64,000 nucleotides of DNA from Peronospora farinosa (GCA_947646735.1 CANTFK010000736.1:62001-126000), one strand, 5' to 3'; shown: positions 40,048 through 52,458, numbered from the stretch's first letter. Numbers and translations: made by a program. Notes: generated by a model not told the origin, from the letters alone.

Positions 40048-41540
40048 TGAAGACCTGTACGTACGGAAGACGACGCGGCCATTTGTGGTTCCAAGCTCTA
40101 TGACATTATTCCTGACATGGTAGAGGTACAAGGCACTTTCGATATGTTACGAGACGTTATTTCGGACTCACATCCAACGGTAGTGGCTAATGCCATTGCA
40201 TCTTTGTCGGAAATCTTAGAGATTTACAGTGCAGGAGTAACGGCTTTCACGATTTCCAAGTCCGTGCTGCAAAAACTATTGGCGGCACTTAATGAGTGCA
40301 ATGAGTGGGGACAGTGCTTTGTGCTTGATGCGCTGTCATGATACATGCCCGCGGACTTTTGCGAGGCAGAAGTCATTATTGAACAGGTGACGTTACGTCT
40401 CCCAGCATGCTAACTCGGCCGTTGTGCTTTTGGCAGTCAAGGTCATTATGACATTCCTCGAGAAGGTCTCGGACGCTGATACGGAACGCAGTCTGTCGCG
40501 TAAGATGGTCAATCCGCGTGACGCTGCTGTCAGCTGAGTCTGAGATCTAGAACGTGGCTTTGCGTAGCATTAACCTGATTGTGCAGAAAAGCCCAGCAAT
40601 CTTGGCGAACGAGATAAAGCAGTTCTTCTGCAAGTACATTGATCCGGTCAATGTCAAAATGGAGATGCTGGAAAGTATCATCTGTATTGTCTCGCAGCGC
40701 AACATTGAACAGGTGCTGCTTGAGTTCAAGGAATACGCTACTGAGGTGGATGTGGAATTTGTGCACCGTTCGGTACGTGCGATTGGTCGATGGGCTGTTA
40801 AGCTTGAACGTGCTGCGGAGAAGTGCATCAATGTGCTGCTGGAGCTTATTCAGACCAAGGTCAACTATATCTTGCAGGAGGCTATTATGGCGATCAAGGA
40901 TATCTTCCGCAAGTATTCAAACCAGTACGAGAGCATATTTGCTACCCTATGCGAGAACTTGGATACACTGGACGAGCCCGAGGCGAAGGCATCAATAATT
41001 TGGATTATCGGCGACGTATCGACAATGCAGACGAGCTCTTAGAGTCGTTCATGGACTCTTGCGATGATGAGACTGCCCAGGTGCAGCTGCAGCTTCTGAC
41101 TGCTACCGTAAAATTGTTCTCCATGCGTCTTAATGAGACGCAGGAAATGTTCCAGAAGGTTCTCCACAAAGCCACAGAAAATTCAGACAGTTTGGAGTTG
41201 CGTGACCGCGGGTACGTATACTGACGCCTACTTTTGGCCATATCCGGACGTTATTCACGCTGTTGTGCTTGCGTAGAAGCCAGTAATCAGCGATGATACA
41301 TGTGCCCTTGAGTCTTCGGTTTTGGACAAGCGAGCACTACTTTACATTAGTGCCGGGTGGATGTGGCGTAGACGACGTGTCAGGGCGTCTGGGGCACAAC
41401 AACGCTTTTTTTCGTAGCCAAGCGGTCCATCGACGGGAAGACAATTGCGTATATCTCAGTCAAGACCATGACGAATATCGTGGCACTCTTCGAGCTTGCG
41501 ATCGCGTCAGTTTGAAGACCGGCGTCATAGCATCTTAGTA
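40048..41540 (+). pseudogene. Beta-adaptin pseudogene, 3' part of trunk
   Basis: Continues from 34822: DLYVRKT at the junction, then MLRDVISDSHPTVVANAIASLSEI and LLAALNECNEWGQCFVLDAL (40117-40341), [25 protein letters not shown] and [20 protein letters not shown]...[26 protein letters not shown]...[11 protein letters not shown] (40554-41042), then [14 protein letters not shown]...[18 protein letters not shown]...LRDRGYVY (about 41020-41222). Beyond 41222 weaker remnants can be seen (KPVISDDT...LESSVLDK at about 41277-41330, DEYRGTLRACD at about 41470). Several stops and shifts. The similarity is strong enough that the gene decayed recently, or that a functional copy exists elsewhere. Confidence 0.87.
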
Positions 41541-43139
41541 AGCACGAGATAACACATGAGCTGGTTGGGTCGGACTAATGAAGCTGTTGGATGTGGCTAC
41601 TTAAACTATGAGTAGAGTTGTGAAAATATAGCAACAACCTCTCCTACCAGGTACTCACCGCAACTAATTGCTTCATCACCGACCATCCATTGATTTCAGC
41701 CTCGGCACTACCGCTACCTGAACACGACTACACTTTTAAGAGGGTAGTGTTCATGTCCGACAGCCACATTAAGGGGCAATTAAACACAGTAAGCAGCTTT
41801 TAACGTTGGCAAGGAGGTCGGCAAGCTTATGGGGGAGATAGGTGCAGATCTATTTACGCACCACTTCGCCGAACTTCATCACAATAGTGGACGTGTACCA
41901 GTTATCATTATCGTGAGCTATCGAACCAGAGGCATCCCGAAGACATCAGTGTCACGGCAGCAGGCACCTCCGATTTGATGGTCGAGGCTTGGAGCGTACG
42001 AAAAGCACGACGTGCTTGGAAGAAGCTGACAATCTTCCTATACATTTCGCATGTCGCAGACTCACGATACCTCAATGCGTAAGAACCAGAGATTATCTTT
42101 CACTAAGAGATCTACTGGATGGGATGCAAAGATGCTTGTAAATGCCCTGTATCAACCTATGCCCAAATATTTTCTGACTTGCGACTTGGCATCTTTACGA
42201 AGCCGAACCCACCCGGAGAAAGCGTTGTCGTACGCAGAATTGTCTGGTAATGAAGATTCACTTCCTCGTTCTCTGTATGCCCCAGGGACCACTTTTCCTG
42301 TCCGTAAGACGACAATGGTGTTCTCAATTCCAACTCGGCGGCACAATATAGCCTTACATCATGTACTTGTTCATTACCAAAGCAAAATGTGCTGAATTTC
42401 AGAACTACTGCGCATTTACAATTGCCAGGCTACCATACTGCAAGAACGCATGCACCTCGAACACATCAATCCCTTGAACGATCGTAAGCTGCTCTTATGG
42501 ATCTGAGCACATCAAGTCATTGTCGGAAGTAGTTGCAGGCTGTCACACCACATAAAATATAGAGAATAGTATAGTGTCAACGTAATGAGCTGCCACTTTA
42601 TTCAAAGAATATGTCATTGTATGCAAAAGTGCTTCATTTGGCAGTAAGTACAGGCTCAAGTTTCTGCAACACTCCAACATAGTAGAGTGAGCCTAAAGCT
42701 GTTGAGTACTTGACAGCAATGCAGTATGAAGCAAAAGTATCATGGCTTTGATGGCGACAATTGATGCACCTTTCTAAAATGGATACTAATCCTGATCAAG
42801 ACGCCAAATGTAGCCATTTTCGAGGCAGCTATTAATACGGTTTATTCGTTCACGAAAACAAATCAGCTCACGAATTCATCCTAAGCCAATCAGATGTCTT
42901 TGAATGAATGTTGACCAATCCTTAAGGAGAACTGAGATTCTGAATATCCATCGACTAAGACACACAATCATAGCATAAAGCAGACAGAAAAGATGCAGTG
43001 TTTACGTAACTGAGACAAGGACATAAATCGTCATAGGGTTAAGGTAATCAAGATGATTAGTATTTCCATCGAGAAATGGCTTCCCTTTTCTTTGTCGTAC
43101 TTTGCAGTTTGAGAAGCCATGACAATGTGAAGGGGTCAT
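41541..43139. other. Intergenic, nothing firmly recognised
   Basis: About 1.6 kb without a supported gene. A 114-codon plus-strand frame at 42051-42395 has no recognisable domain. No LTR termini or long repeats were seen. Confidence 0.5.
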
Positions 43140-43345
43140 GATAAGTGGAGATCTCAGCTTGAGGCGAATAGCAAGTCCTATGCAAAAGTCGAGCTTCGAT
43201 CGATCGATGCTATATTGTGTTGGTCTTTGTTGTATAGTTGATGATATACAAGGTTGCTTGCCGGTATTTCGTTATTTGTAAAGGGTGAAAGACGGAGATA
43301 TGTCAAACATTACCACCATAGAGCAAGGAAGCAGTTGCGGTGCTC
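43140..43345 (+). repeat. Dispersed repeat copy 2 (matches 9122-9330, opposite strand)
   Basis: Diverged copy of the repeat at 9122-9330. Its plus strand encodes MLAGISLFVKGERRRYVKH at 43254 on, matching the minus-strand peptide of the other copy. Upstream in the same frame are two stops where the other copy reads YGWWYTR. It may be an old gene fragment or an unclassified transposon piece. Confidence 0.6.
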
Positions 43346-43722
43346 GTTAAACCCTCCAGCTGAAGCAGGTAAGTGTAGAAGTTGCTCCTTTATAACTTGC
43401 AAAGGTGTCTGGAAAACGTTGGGGAAGGTCGAGGCTTGCAGGGCCAGTGGCAAAAGATACGTTAGAATAAGTCGAATGACAGTCGGAAGTCGCTGGCAGT
43501 TACTCTGCAATTTATTTTAAGGTGGGAGATGGGGTGTCATGCAGACTTATTGTCTTAGGTTGTACTTGTTAACTGGCATAAGCCACGAAGAGATGAATAG
43601 TAGGACAGTAGGACTTGTATGAAAACAAAATGAACGACAGTTTTGAATTTGCATCGTGCGACTCTTAGTGTGATTTGCAAAAGTTATTAGCCTAACTATG
43701 GTCTCTCAGGATGGCATACAAT

Positions 43723-43821
43723 GTAGACGGGCACTTCTACGAAGTTGCCTAGTGCTACTAGCACCCACCTTCAGCACAAGCGAGGAAGAGGGTAGACCGT
43801 CTTACCTTCGCGTGCGAGGGT
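43723..43821 (-). repeat. Family C-type LTR remnant, left part (split by insertion)
   Basis: TGTAGACGGGCACTTCTACG... is the reverse complement of the end of the family C LTR (CGTAGAAGTGCCCGTCTACA at 44407 and 51458). It is cut at 43821 by the element at 43822 and resumes at 51464. The AGGGT at 43817-43821 is the target duplication. Confidence 0.8.
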
Positions 43822-44407
43822 TTTAACAGAGCACCTAGTTACACGCAAACATTAATAAGATACTTAATGTTTGGTCTAAAAGTATCCATGATTACTTTTG
43901 ACCTGTCACTTGGGTGCGATACACAAACGTGATCCACCCTCGTGATTGTGATATCCATTTATGGATTCACATGGGAAGAGAAGACGCTAGTTGAAGCTAG
44001 GCATCGCGACGTCTCAAAAGGACGTCATTCTCAAGCTTAAATCTACATATAAGTTCATGCGACAGGATCTGCTTCTAAAGAGTCGCGTATCCGATCTATA
44101 TACATAAATAGCCAATCAGTAGTTAAGCTTATATTTAATTATAATTCATTAAATATAGATCAGTCTTGAATTTGGTTAAACATACGCACCACGCACGAGA
44201 AGTTGCAAAGCTTCTGCGTGACGTCGGTGCTTTAGTGTTAAGAAGTTCGTTGCACTCTCGCTTAAGCGAGAGGCAACTGGTGGTACGACTGTTCAAGCAG
44301 TCGACCAACCTCCTAACCATCCTCGCACGCGAAGGTAAGACGGTCTAACCGCTTCCTCGCTTGTGTGCTAGTAGCACGAGGCAACTTCGTAGAAGTGCCC
44401 GTCTACA
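43822..44407 (+). repeat. 5' LTR of family C element (586 bp)
   Basis: Starts TTTAACAGAGCACC, where the 3' LTR has TGTAACATGGCATC, and ends GCCCGTCTACA. It lacks an 11-bp block (CTGAAGGTGTG) present in the 3' LTR near 51406-51416. Right of it, after two bases, TTGGTAGCAATAGTAG is the primer-binding site. Confidence 0.92.
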
Positions 44408-44522
44408 CTTGGTAGCAATAGTAGTCCTTCCCACGACCCGTCTCTCTGAGCGTGCGTGTGGTTGACATGGTCCTTAATATGGATTGGAGTGACTTCCTCA
44501 CCTCTCCCAACATCATAGGTAG

Positions 44523-45535
44523 TTGGCAGAGCATATGGCGCAGGGACGTGGTGAACAAGCCCTGGTCAACCTCTTGCATTGTACTCCTGAGCAACATGTT
44601 ACTCAGTTGGAGCAATTTGAGGCGTTTGCGCTTGGACATCGTAGAAACGCGTCCGAGGTAAACAGCCAAGCCACCGCTGAGTCCATCACTAAGACTCAGG
44701 ATGAGCTTAGGCTTGAGCAGGCACATAATGAGGCGCTCAACAGAACTGTTGAGACGCTTTCTGTCCGGTTTAATCAGCCATGGACCCTCCGAAATTTAAT
44801 GGGACTGCCCCATATACGATTGTCCACTGGCTTTAAGCAGTTGAATAATGTAATATGGCGCATCTCATCGCATACGACACCAGGATGGTGTTGTATGCCA
44901 TGTCCAACTTGCGTGGCAAAGCGTCAGAGTGGGCATACTCTGCGCTGATGGCTAATGCTGATGCATTTCCATCATGGGCGATCTTTAAAACAAAAATTCG
45001 CGCCATGTATCAGCCGCCTAACAACGAAGTGTTGCTTATGGCGCGCTTCTTTGGAGCACGACAGGCGAAACGCTCTCTGCAAGAATTTGTGCAGGTGATG
45101 CGTTCGCTGTCGGCGTCCATTAATGGGGAACCGATACCAGAACGTATCAAAGTAGCCACGTTCATGAATGGACTTAGGCATGGCCCATCACGTCAGGCTC
45201 TTTTCAGAAAGGTGCCAGCGACGATGGAAGAGGAAATTGACATTGCCTTAGTTGAGGAGCAATCCTACAACAGCGCCTCGGCGACAGCCTATTACAGGCC
45301 GTCGACCGAGAAGTCGTATGCCGCTCCAATGGAGTTAGGCAATGCAGATGTTATCTGCTACAAGTGCGGCAAGCGAGGCTATATGATGGCTCTCTGCTAT
45401 GCCAAAGTAGCTGCTGGTGCTAAGGCAGTCAGCAAAAGGTCTCCCAACCCGAAGGGAGGTGTGAAAAACCAGCGTGCACGACGCACGGGTTCAGCACCTG
45501 ACCAAGATGGGCCGGTATATGCGGGAGCGCAGTAG
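44523..45535 (+). pseudogene. gag: Ty3/gypsy gag of family C, frameshifted
   Basis: Frame 44523-44948 starts MAEHMAQGRGEQALVNLLHCTPEQHVTQLEQFEAF and contains a heptad-like segment. A shift near 44860 continues at 44855-45535 (MAHLIAYDTRMVLYAMSNLRGKASEWAYSALMANADAFPSWAIFKTKIRAMYQPPNNE), the Retrotrans_gag capsid. The knuckle reads CYKCGKRGYMMALC, so the zinc-binding His is replaced by Tyr. An earlier ATG at 44467 is in another frame. Related to the family B Gag at 28834-29798. Confidence 0.8.
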
Positions 45536-45585
45536 GGGCGGGATGCCCTACTGTCGCGGACTCTGAAGCTACCCCTAAGTTCAGA

Positions 45586-48500
45586 GTGATCGAACAAATG
45601 GGTAGCATAGTCCCTGAGGTTCCGAAAGGTCGGACCTCAACCCTTTTGGTCTATAGCGCTCGAGTACGAGGCTATGACCAAGTGATGACCCTTCTCGTGG
45701 ATTCGGGTGCATCACAAAACTTTGTGAAACTCGCGGCTCTGAAAAAGAGACCGTCGAGTTATGAGTCGCTTTGCCAGGATGGCAAGCGAGAAGAGGCGAT
45801 CGTTCGTTTAGCGAACGGCGAGCTCTTTTGATTGAAGAGAGTTCAAGTTGAACTCGCCTTCAGCTTTAGTGACTTCACTTGTTAAGATAAATTCACAGTG
45901 CTAGGTATGAAGAGTCCGTATGACCTCATCCTAGGCATGCCTTGGTTGGCTAAACACCAACCATGGATCGACTGGCGTACACACACAGTCGCTAGCTCTA
46001 CGCAGGACACCGGAAAGGATGTGCTCTAGCGAGAGGCTTATGTGACTGATGCTTTGTCCAACACAGCCGAGGGTGCGATGACGGTATGTCAATCGGCACC
46101 AGAACTACTCAGCTCGAAAGGAGTGGTGTAGTTGGAAGTGTCCTGGCGGAAATCGAGGTGACACATATTCCTACCCAGGTCGAAATGACTGGTGTAGTAA
46201 ATGGGCGATGACAGTTATTCGTGCGTCCAATGGTTCTGCACAGAGCCGAGAGCCTGTGGAAGTTGATGGTGGGCTGACAGAAAGTCAAGCGTCACAAGAA
46301 CTGGCACAGAGCCAAGAGCCTGGTGCGGTTGGAAGGAGTGCGTTAGATAATACAGCAACGACACCTTCTTTCAGGTCAAAGGTCGTGGTGACTCGAAGAA
46401 CAAGCACCAGACGTATTAAGACGATCAAGAGCACGTCGAAACGAGTGACCCTTGGATTAGTCTCGGCCCAAGAGGACGGACCTACGAACGAGTTGTTCGA
46501 GGCCTTCGAAGACAAGATGCCGGAGGCATCCTCAGTTGAGGTGCTCCAACTTGTCTTGGCATCTGCCGAGGAGATAGTAAATCTCTCGGAGATGACGTGG
46601 GATCTGTTCCTTTCTGAACGAAAGGAAGGAAAGATCCACGAGATAGTCGCACCAGTTCCAGAAGAGAACGTGGTGGACTATTGCTCTTCATCCACCATGG
46701 ATGAGAGAGTCTTGGAGACCGACAAAAAGAAACGGTTTGCTGCTCAAGGCTGGGAAGCCTTGAAGGAAAGCCCGTTCTATGATGTTCTGTGGAAACACCG
46801 TGATGTGTTTCCAGCAGAAGTGCCGAGCCGCCTACCGGCCGATAGGGGCATCAGGCACGAGATTGACCTGGAGCCTGACACCAAGTATTGTGTGACCAGG
46901 CAATGGCCGTTTCCGAAGGAACAAGGCGATTATATCGATGAGTTCTTCGACAAGCGAGCCAAGGCGGGACATGTACGTGAGAGCAAGTCGCCTCACTGCA
47001 GCCCGACCTTCTGTGTGCGTAAAGCAACAGGTGGATGGCGCGTGGTTCATGCTTATAGTAAGCTGAACACGGCCACCATTCCGGCTCAAACGCCGATCCC
47101 GCGGAAAGGTGTCTTGTTGAATGTCATGGGAAAGTCAACTATCTTTTCCGCGTTGGATCTGAAGGATGGCTACTATCAAGTTCTCATGAGAGATACTGAT
47201 GTAGCCAAAACGGCAGTAAGCACCCCAAGCGGTATGCTGTGGGAGTGGCTTGTGATGCCACAAGGGATGTAAAATGCTCCAGCAACTTTCAACCGAGTGA
47301 TGGCCCACGGGATGCGTCAGCACCGTGCCTACGCGTCCCATTACTTTGACGACGTGTTCGCACATAGTAGGGCGGAGTACGGTCTGAGCGCAATAGAGCC
47401 GCACAAGCGCCATGTAGACGCTGTGTTGCATAATCTAGGTGACGTCCAATTATACGTTAACATGAAAAGTGCGTAATAAGGGTCCCCGAGATACCGGTAC
47501 TGGGCTGCATCGTAGGTGCACATGGTGTACGAGCAGACCCAGAAAAGGTAAAGGCTATCAAGGAATGGCCAGTCCAACGACATGTGAAGGATCTGCGCCA
47601 ATTCCTTGGGCTCGCTAATTACTTGAATAAGTACAGCAAGAATTATGCGGAGCAGACCAAGCCATTGTCTGACCTTTTAAAAAAGGATACAGAATGGACT
47701 TGGTCAAAGGAACAAGAATATGCGTTCACTTCAGTGAAGCAATCTCTTGTAGAGGCACCGGTCTTGGCATTGCCAGACGCGGATAAGCCCTTTAGCGTCG
47801 TCTGCGATGCAAGCAATTTTGCAATCGGCAGTGCGCTCATGCAGAAGGATGACAACAGCGTTGACCGTGTCATTTCTTATCAGTCTGGGCTTTTGAAAGC
47901 AGCAAAGCTGAATTACCCTGTGCATGACAAGGAGCTACTTTCAATTAAGTATGCCCTTGTGAAGTTTCGGGTGCACCTCTTGGGCACCGAACCTTATGTG
48001 GTTTATACGGATCACGCATCACTGCGGACCGCTATAAAAATCACCACACCTCTCTCCGAGAATGGCAAGATGGCTAACATTCTTCTCTGAATTTAATTTC
48101 AAAGTTGAATATAAGCCGGGTAAGTCGAATGTCTTGGCTGACGCGTTATCGCGCAGACCAGACTTCGAGGCAAAACACCAGGATAGTGTGTCTCGTGCAA
48201 AAGCATAAGCTGAGTTGTCAACATTGGCAGCCATGAAGTCCTACCATGTGACGAGCTTAATGGCATCCGATATAAGGGAGTGTTACAGTCAGGACGAACA
48301 TTGTCGCCTGATGTTACATCATTTCGGTGGACGAAAGGTTACCCTTCCGTCGCACCTCAAAGCGAAACTTAATCGATTAGTTACAGTGATGACCTATTAT
48401 GGCATCAACTGTCACCCTGTGATCCTTGAGAATCTATGTCTCTTATGACACAGATCTCAAGCTGATGATACTTTATGAGTGCCATGATGCGCCATCTAGT

Positions 48501-49889
48501 GGGCATCTGGGCCGTGAAATAACATTCTTACGAGTGTCAGAGGAATTTTGGTGGCCCCACCTATATCGGTGGGTGGCCAACTATATTCGCTCTTGTGAAG
48601 AGTGTCAGCGCATAAAGCCTGCACCTTCAAACAGTGCGCCACTGAAGCCACTGCCGATTCCTACTGAATGTTGGAAGTCGGTCAGTTTGGACTTCATGTT
48701 TGGCTTACCGCCTGACCATAAAGGCAGGACGGGGCTCGTCGTCTTTGTAGACAGACTGAGCAAGATGGTGCATTTGGCACCATGTAGCACCAAGATCTCA
48801 GGAAAAGAGGCTGATCTCTTGTTCCTGGATCACGTGTATCGACTACACGGGATGCCCGAGTCCATAGTATCGGACCGGGATCCACGTTTACGTAGGGTTT
48901 TTGGCGACATGCGTTTGAGCTGCTGGGAAGCAAGCTCCACATGTCAACCGCTGATCATCCCCAGACCGATGGTCAAACAGAGCGTGCCAATCGAGTTGTG
49001 ACGGATGTGTTGCGTACAGTAGCGACCCTTAAGGAATGGAGCAAGCAATTGCCATTCGTGGAGTTTGCTATTAATAACAGTGTTCACGCTAGTACGGGTG
49101 AAACACCGTTTTACATTAACGGACTGCGTCATCCTCGAACGCCAGTCTCGTTTGTAAGCAGCCCGAGTCTTAGTGGGGGAGGGCCCCTCACTTCGCTCGG
49201 TGCAACTGCCAAAGAGGGCCAAGGTTTCCCTAGTGACACTGCTAATTTAGCAGTGGTCACGTCACCTATAGGTGTCACAGAGGAGGCATGGCAAGGAATG
49301 CCAGCGCTCCTTGACGATCACACTATGACGCGTAGACTGTGAGTCGAGCGTCGCGGCTGATCAGTCGACGAGGAAGCCGAGAGGCTCCCCGTATACGAAC
49401 GAGGCGATAGAGGACTCGGTGATCGAGAAGGACTCCGCGCTTGACGCGGGTCTCTCATCACCAGTCGCTCTAAGATGTCCAAGCGGGTCTTCAGGCGGTC
49501 ATACCCCTAACGGTCCCTCGTCCTCACATCGCGCAGATCCACAGTCAGTCGCGAGACTTGACTCTCGAGATCTGCCACCTCCTTCTTCAGCGCAGAGGAC
49601 TCATCCTGTGACTGAACAGCAGCAGGGGAGGCAGCCGCGAGTAGGTGGGCGTAATTGCCACTTCTATCGGGCGTCACCTGTGTTGTTGGACACGGAAGAG
49701 AATACGCGCTTCCTTGTTGGAAGGCTGTAGGCCCACCGGTTTGTGAAGCGAAAGCTCCAAATCCTTGTCCAGTGGAAGGGTTACCCAACGAGCTTTGACT
49801 CGTGGGAGCCTGTGGACGCTTTGCGCGTCGACGTTCCTGGGCTGGTGGCCGCTTATGTGAAGCAGCACCAGCTGTCGTCTTTCTGCTAG
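45586..49889 (+). pseudogene. pol: Ty3/gypsy pol of family C, decayed
   Basis: Protease near 45685 (VMTLLVDSGASQNFVK). RT 46208-47272 and on (PTFCVRKATGGWRVVHAY, FSALDLKDGYYQVLMR, then a stop at 47270-47272, and YFDDVFAHSRA). RNase H 47584-48090 (VVCDASNFAIGSAL, VYTDHASLRTA). Integrase 48426-49342 (SGHLGREITF...CEECQRIKPA, LDFMFGLP, VSDRDPR, HPQTDGQTERANR). C-terminus 49419-49889: Ser/Gln-rich linker, then a chromodomain (RFLVGRL, stop, AHRFVKRKLQILVQWKGYPTSFDSWEPV). Stops and shifts occur near 45830, 47272, 48090, 48975 and 49728. The last 380 bp overlap the antisense ORF. Confidence 0.85.
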
Positions 49890-50757
49890 GTCCGGAAGGA
49901 CTAGAAGAAGAAGCGTGGCGAAAATCAACTGGGGGTCGCTTACCACCAAGATTTCATGCGCACGCTTCATGGCGAAGCTGATTCGCTGCGACCGTTGTTT
50001 CGCTGCATCTACATGCAACGTTACACGGCGAAGAAGTTCAGCTTCATATTCGTCGGCTGTTTCGTTAGAACGCAGCACGACTGGAATTGGGAAAGCACGA
50101 CCAAGTGCTTTGCCCTGCTTTTTCCACAAGGGAAAGACGCTATAAAACTTATGAGCGTCAATAGTTGCACGCTGCAAAAGCGCTGCGCTATACCCACCCG
50201 AGTTCATCCACTCAGAAGGAGGTGGCATTGGTGGCAAGCCACCACTCACGTAGTCGCCCTCGCTACGGCGGGATAGTGAGGCCGAAGGTGTACTTGGTGG
50301 AGCTTTAAGCTCACACTCACCTGAGTCTGACTCTCCATTATGGATTGTCAAGACATCAGCTTGAGAAGTCAAATCTGACTGAGTAGCGACTACTCATTTC
50401 AAAGTAGCGTGCTTAGTCTTCGTCGCTGCGCTCGTAGGCGCAGGCGACGAGGCTTTACCTTCGCTTGCAGGAAGCATAGACGCTACCTCAAAGACGGTGC
50501 CTTAAATGATGGGGACATATGTCCCATCAATGCACTATGCTCATCTCCACTTTGGGGTGATGGCAACGGGGTGCTTTACTTGTAGTCTACAATGAGATAT
50601 GGATCTTCATCCACACTATATAGTGAGATGGAAGATTCGCCTTAGCGCCTGAATAACTTTGCGACGGCTGCGATAAATCGCGGCGCGTGCGCTTAGTGCT
50701 GGGCTGCATGGGCGCCTTTGCTGTCGAACCATCAGCCTTACCACGTTTCGGTGGCAT
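49507..50757 (-). pseudogene. Antisense accessory ORF of family C (element 43822), decayed
   Basis: On the minus strand the ATG at 50757 begins MPPKRGKADGS and so on, the same start as the copy at 54057. Stops break the first third. Segment 49674-50372 reads VLTIHNGESDSGE..., GGLPPMPPPSEWMNS.GYSAALLQRATIDAHK, RAFPIPVVLRSNETADEYEAELLRRV and ISFAMKRAHEIL. After a shift, 49507-49788 reads MGNPSTGQGFGAFASQTGG and a coiled coil (SSALKKEVADLESQVSRLTVDLRDV). The region 49507-49788 is antisense to the pol linker and chromodomain. Function unknown. Confidence 0.65.
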
Positions 50758-50861
50758 GAGAACTGAGCAGATTAAAGCGGCGCGTTTATAACGGCTCGCA
50801 AGTCTCTCTGTCTCTTAGGCGATGTTTTACATAATGTAAATATCGTTTTAAACGGGGATGG

Positions 50862-51458
50862 TGTAACATGGCATCTAGTTACGCGCATACATTAATAAGA
50901 TACTTAATGTTTGGTCTAAAAGTATCCATGATTACTTTTGACCTGTCACTTGGGTGCGATACACAAACGTGATCCACCCTCGTGATTGTGATATCCATTT
51001 ATGGATTCACATGGGAAGAGATGACGCTAGTTGAAGCTAGGCATCGCGACGTCTCAAAAGGACGTCATTCTCAAGCTTAAATCTACATATAAGTTCATGC
51101 GACAGGATCTGCTTCTAAAGAGTCGCGTATCCGATCTATATACATAAATAGCCAATCAGTAGTTAAGCTTATATTTAATTATAATTCATTAAATATAGAT
51201 CAGTCTTGAATTTGGTTAAACATACGCACCACGCACGAGAAGTTGAAAAGCTTCTGCGTGAAGTCGGTGCTTTAGTGTTAAGAAGTTCGTTGCGCTCTCG
51301 CTTAAGCGAGAGGCAACTGGTGGTACGACTGTTCAAGCAGTCGACCAACCTCCTAACCACCCTCGCACGCGAAGGTAAGACGGTCTAACCGCTTCCTCGC
51401 TTGTGCTGAAGGTGTGTGCTAGTAGCACGAGGCAACTTCGTAGAAGTGCCCGTCTACA
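50862..51458 (+). repeat. 3' LTR of family C element (597 bp)
   Basis: Starts TGTAACATGGCATC and ends GCCCGTCTACA, followed by the duplicated AGGGT. Nearly identical to the 5' LTR over most of its length; it differs by an 11-bp indel and a few substitutions. Confidence 0.92.
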
Positions 51459-51463
51459 AGGGT

Positions 51464-51946
51464 GGTTAGGAGGATGGTCGAATGCCTAAGTAGTCGTACC
51501 ACCAGTTGCCTCTCGCTTAAGCAAGAGTGCAACAAAATTCTAAACAAGAAGTCACCGGCGTCACGCAGAAGCTTTTCCAGCTTCACGTGCGTGGTGGGTA
51601 TGTTTAACCAAATTCAGGACTGATTTATATTTAATATAATTTAACTAAATATGAATTTAACTACTGATTAGTTAAGACATAATGATGGGTGCCATCTCTA
51701 TAGATGCGCATTCCAACGTGCGAGTTTATATATATTCAAGCTCGCTCAATGACGTAACTGACTGACGTCGTTTGATGACGCCTAACCCCCTGCTGGGCGT
51801 CATAACCATCAACGTGAATACACCTAGTGTGTATCACATGCGCAAGGGTGTGACACATGGTGTGTCTCCCTCGAGCGACAAGTCTTAAGTGCTTCAGTAC
51901 CTATTTAGACCTGTTCGTTAAGTATCGCATACTTTACGGGTTGCGA
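51464..51946 (-). repeat. Family C-type LTR remnant, right part
   Basis: Continuation of the LTR cut at 43821: reverse complement of the family C LTR (GGTGGTTAGGAGG..., ACGCAGAAGCTTTTCCAGCTTC, AAATTCAGGACTGATTTATATTTAA, AAGCTCGCTCAATGACGT). It ends near 51940 (TTGCGACA), where similarity to the effector promoter begins. Confidence 0.75.
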
Positions 51947-51954
51947 CATGACAT

Positions 51955-52458
51955 TAGATTACTCGAGGCTTGGGTAATTCTCACTTGTAAATAACAAAGC
52001 CATAGACAAGCCCTTGGCAAGTATTATACTTTTACTTTTACTTTAGCAGTAGCTTTTTGTTTTTATCATATAGTTTGTATGTGAGGACTGCATGAGCGTA
52101 GTGTCGCATGACTCATTTTATGCATATTCATATGCGTTGATAACAGGTCGACAAGGAGGGAAAGGCGCACGAATCATGACAAAGACCCATTTCCAACCAA
52201 GGTCAGTCATGTCGTTGGGTTGTACCAATACATGTGTTAGTACAAGTGTAAAACGTCGATTATAACCCTTATCGACTTGGAAAAAAGTGCACTATGCAGT
52301 CTGTCCCCTGGAATGCACTGACTTCCTAAGTCACTTCCCATTCGGTGTACATACGACGTGCTGTTTATCCTGCTGACTCTTAGCCCTCAGCAACTTCAGG
52401 TTGTATATATATCCGCTCAATCTACGATTGAACTTGCAGCACTTATCTTCAGACGATC
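51955..52458 (+). promoter_or_regulatory. Upstream region and core promoter of effector copy 2
   Basis: Matches the 5' flank of the effector at 33453-33945. It contains GTATATATAT (52403-52412) and CTCAATCT (52416-52423), matching the oomycete initiator YTCANTYY, about 36 bp before the ATG at 52459. Confidence 0.65.

Larger units (their letters stand above)
43822..51458 (+). mobile_element. Complete Ty3/gypsy element, family C, with antisense ORF
   Basis: 7,637 bp, flanked by AGGGT (43817-43821 and 51459-51463). Order on the plus strand: LTR (43822-44407), primer-binding site (about 44410), gag, pol, antisense ORF on the minus strand (50757 to 49507), purine tract AACGGGGATGG, LTR (50862-51458). 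It inserted into an LTR of its own family lying in the opposite orientation. gag and pol carry several stops and shifts, so the copy is defective. Confidence 0.92.

Noticed and set aside
42051..42395. 114-codon plus-strand frame between adaptin remnant and family C element
   Set aside because: No recognisable domain, no promoter motif and unremarkable composition.
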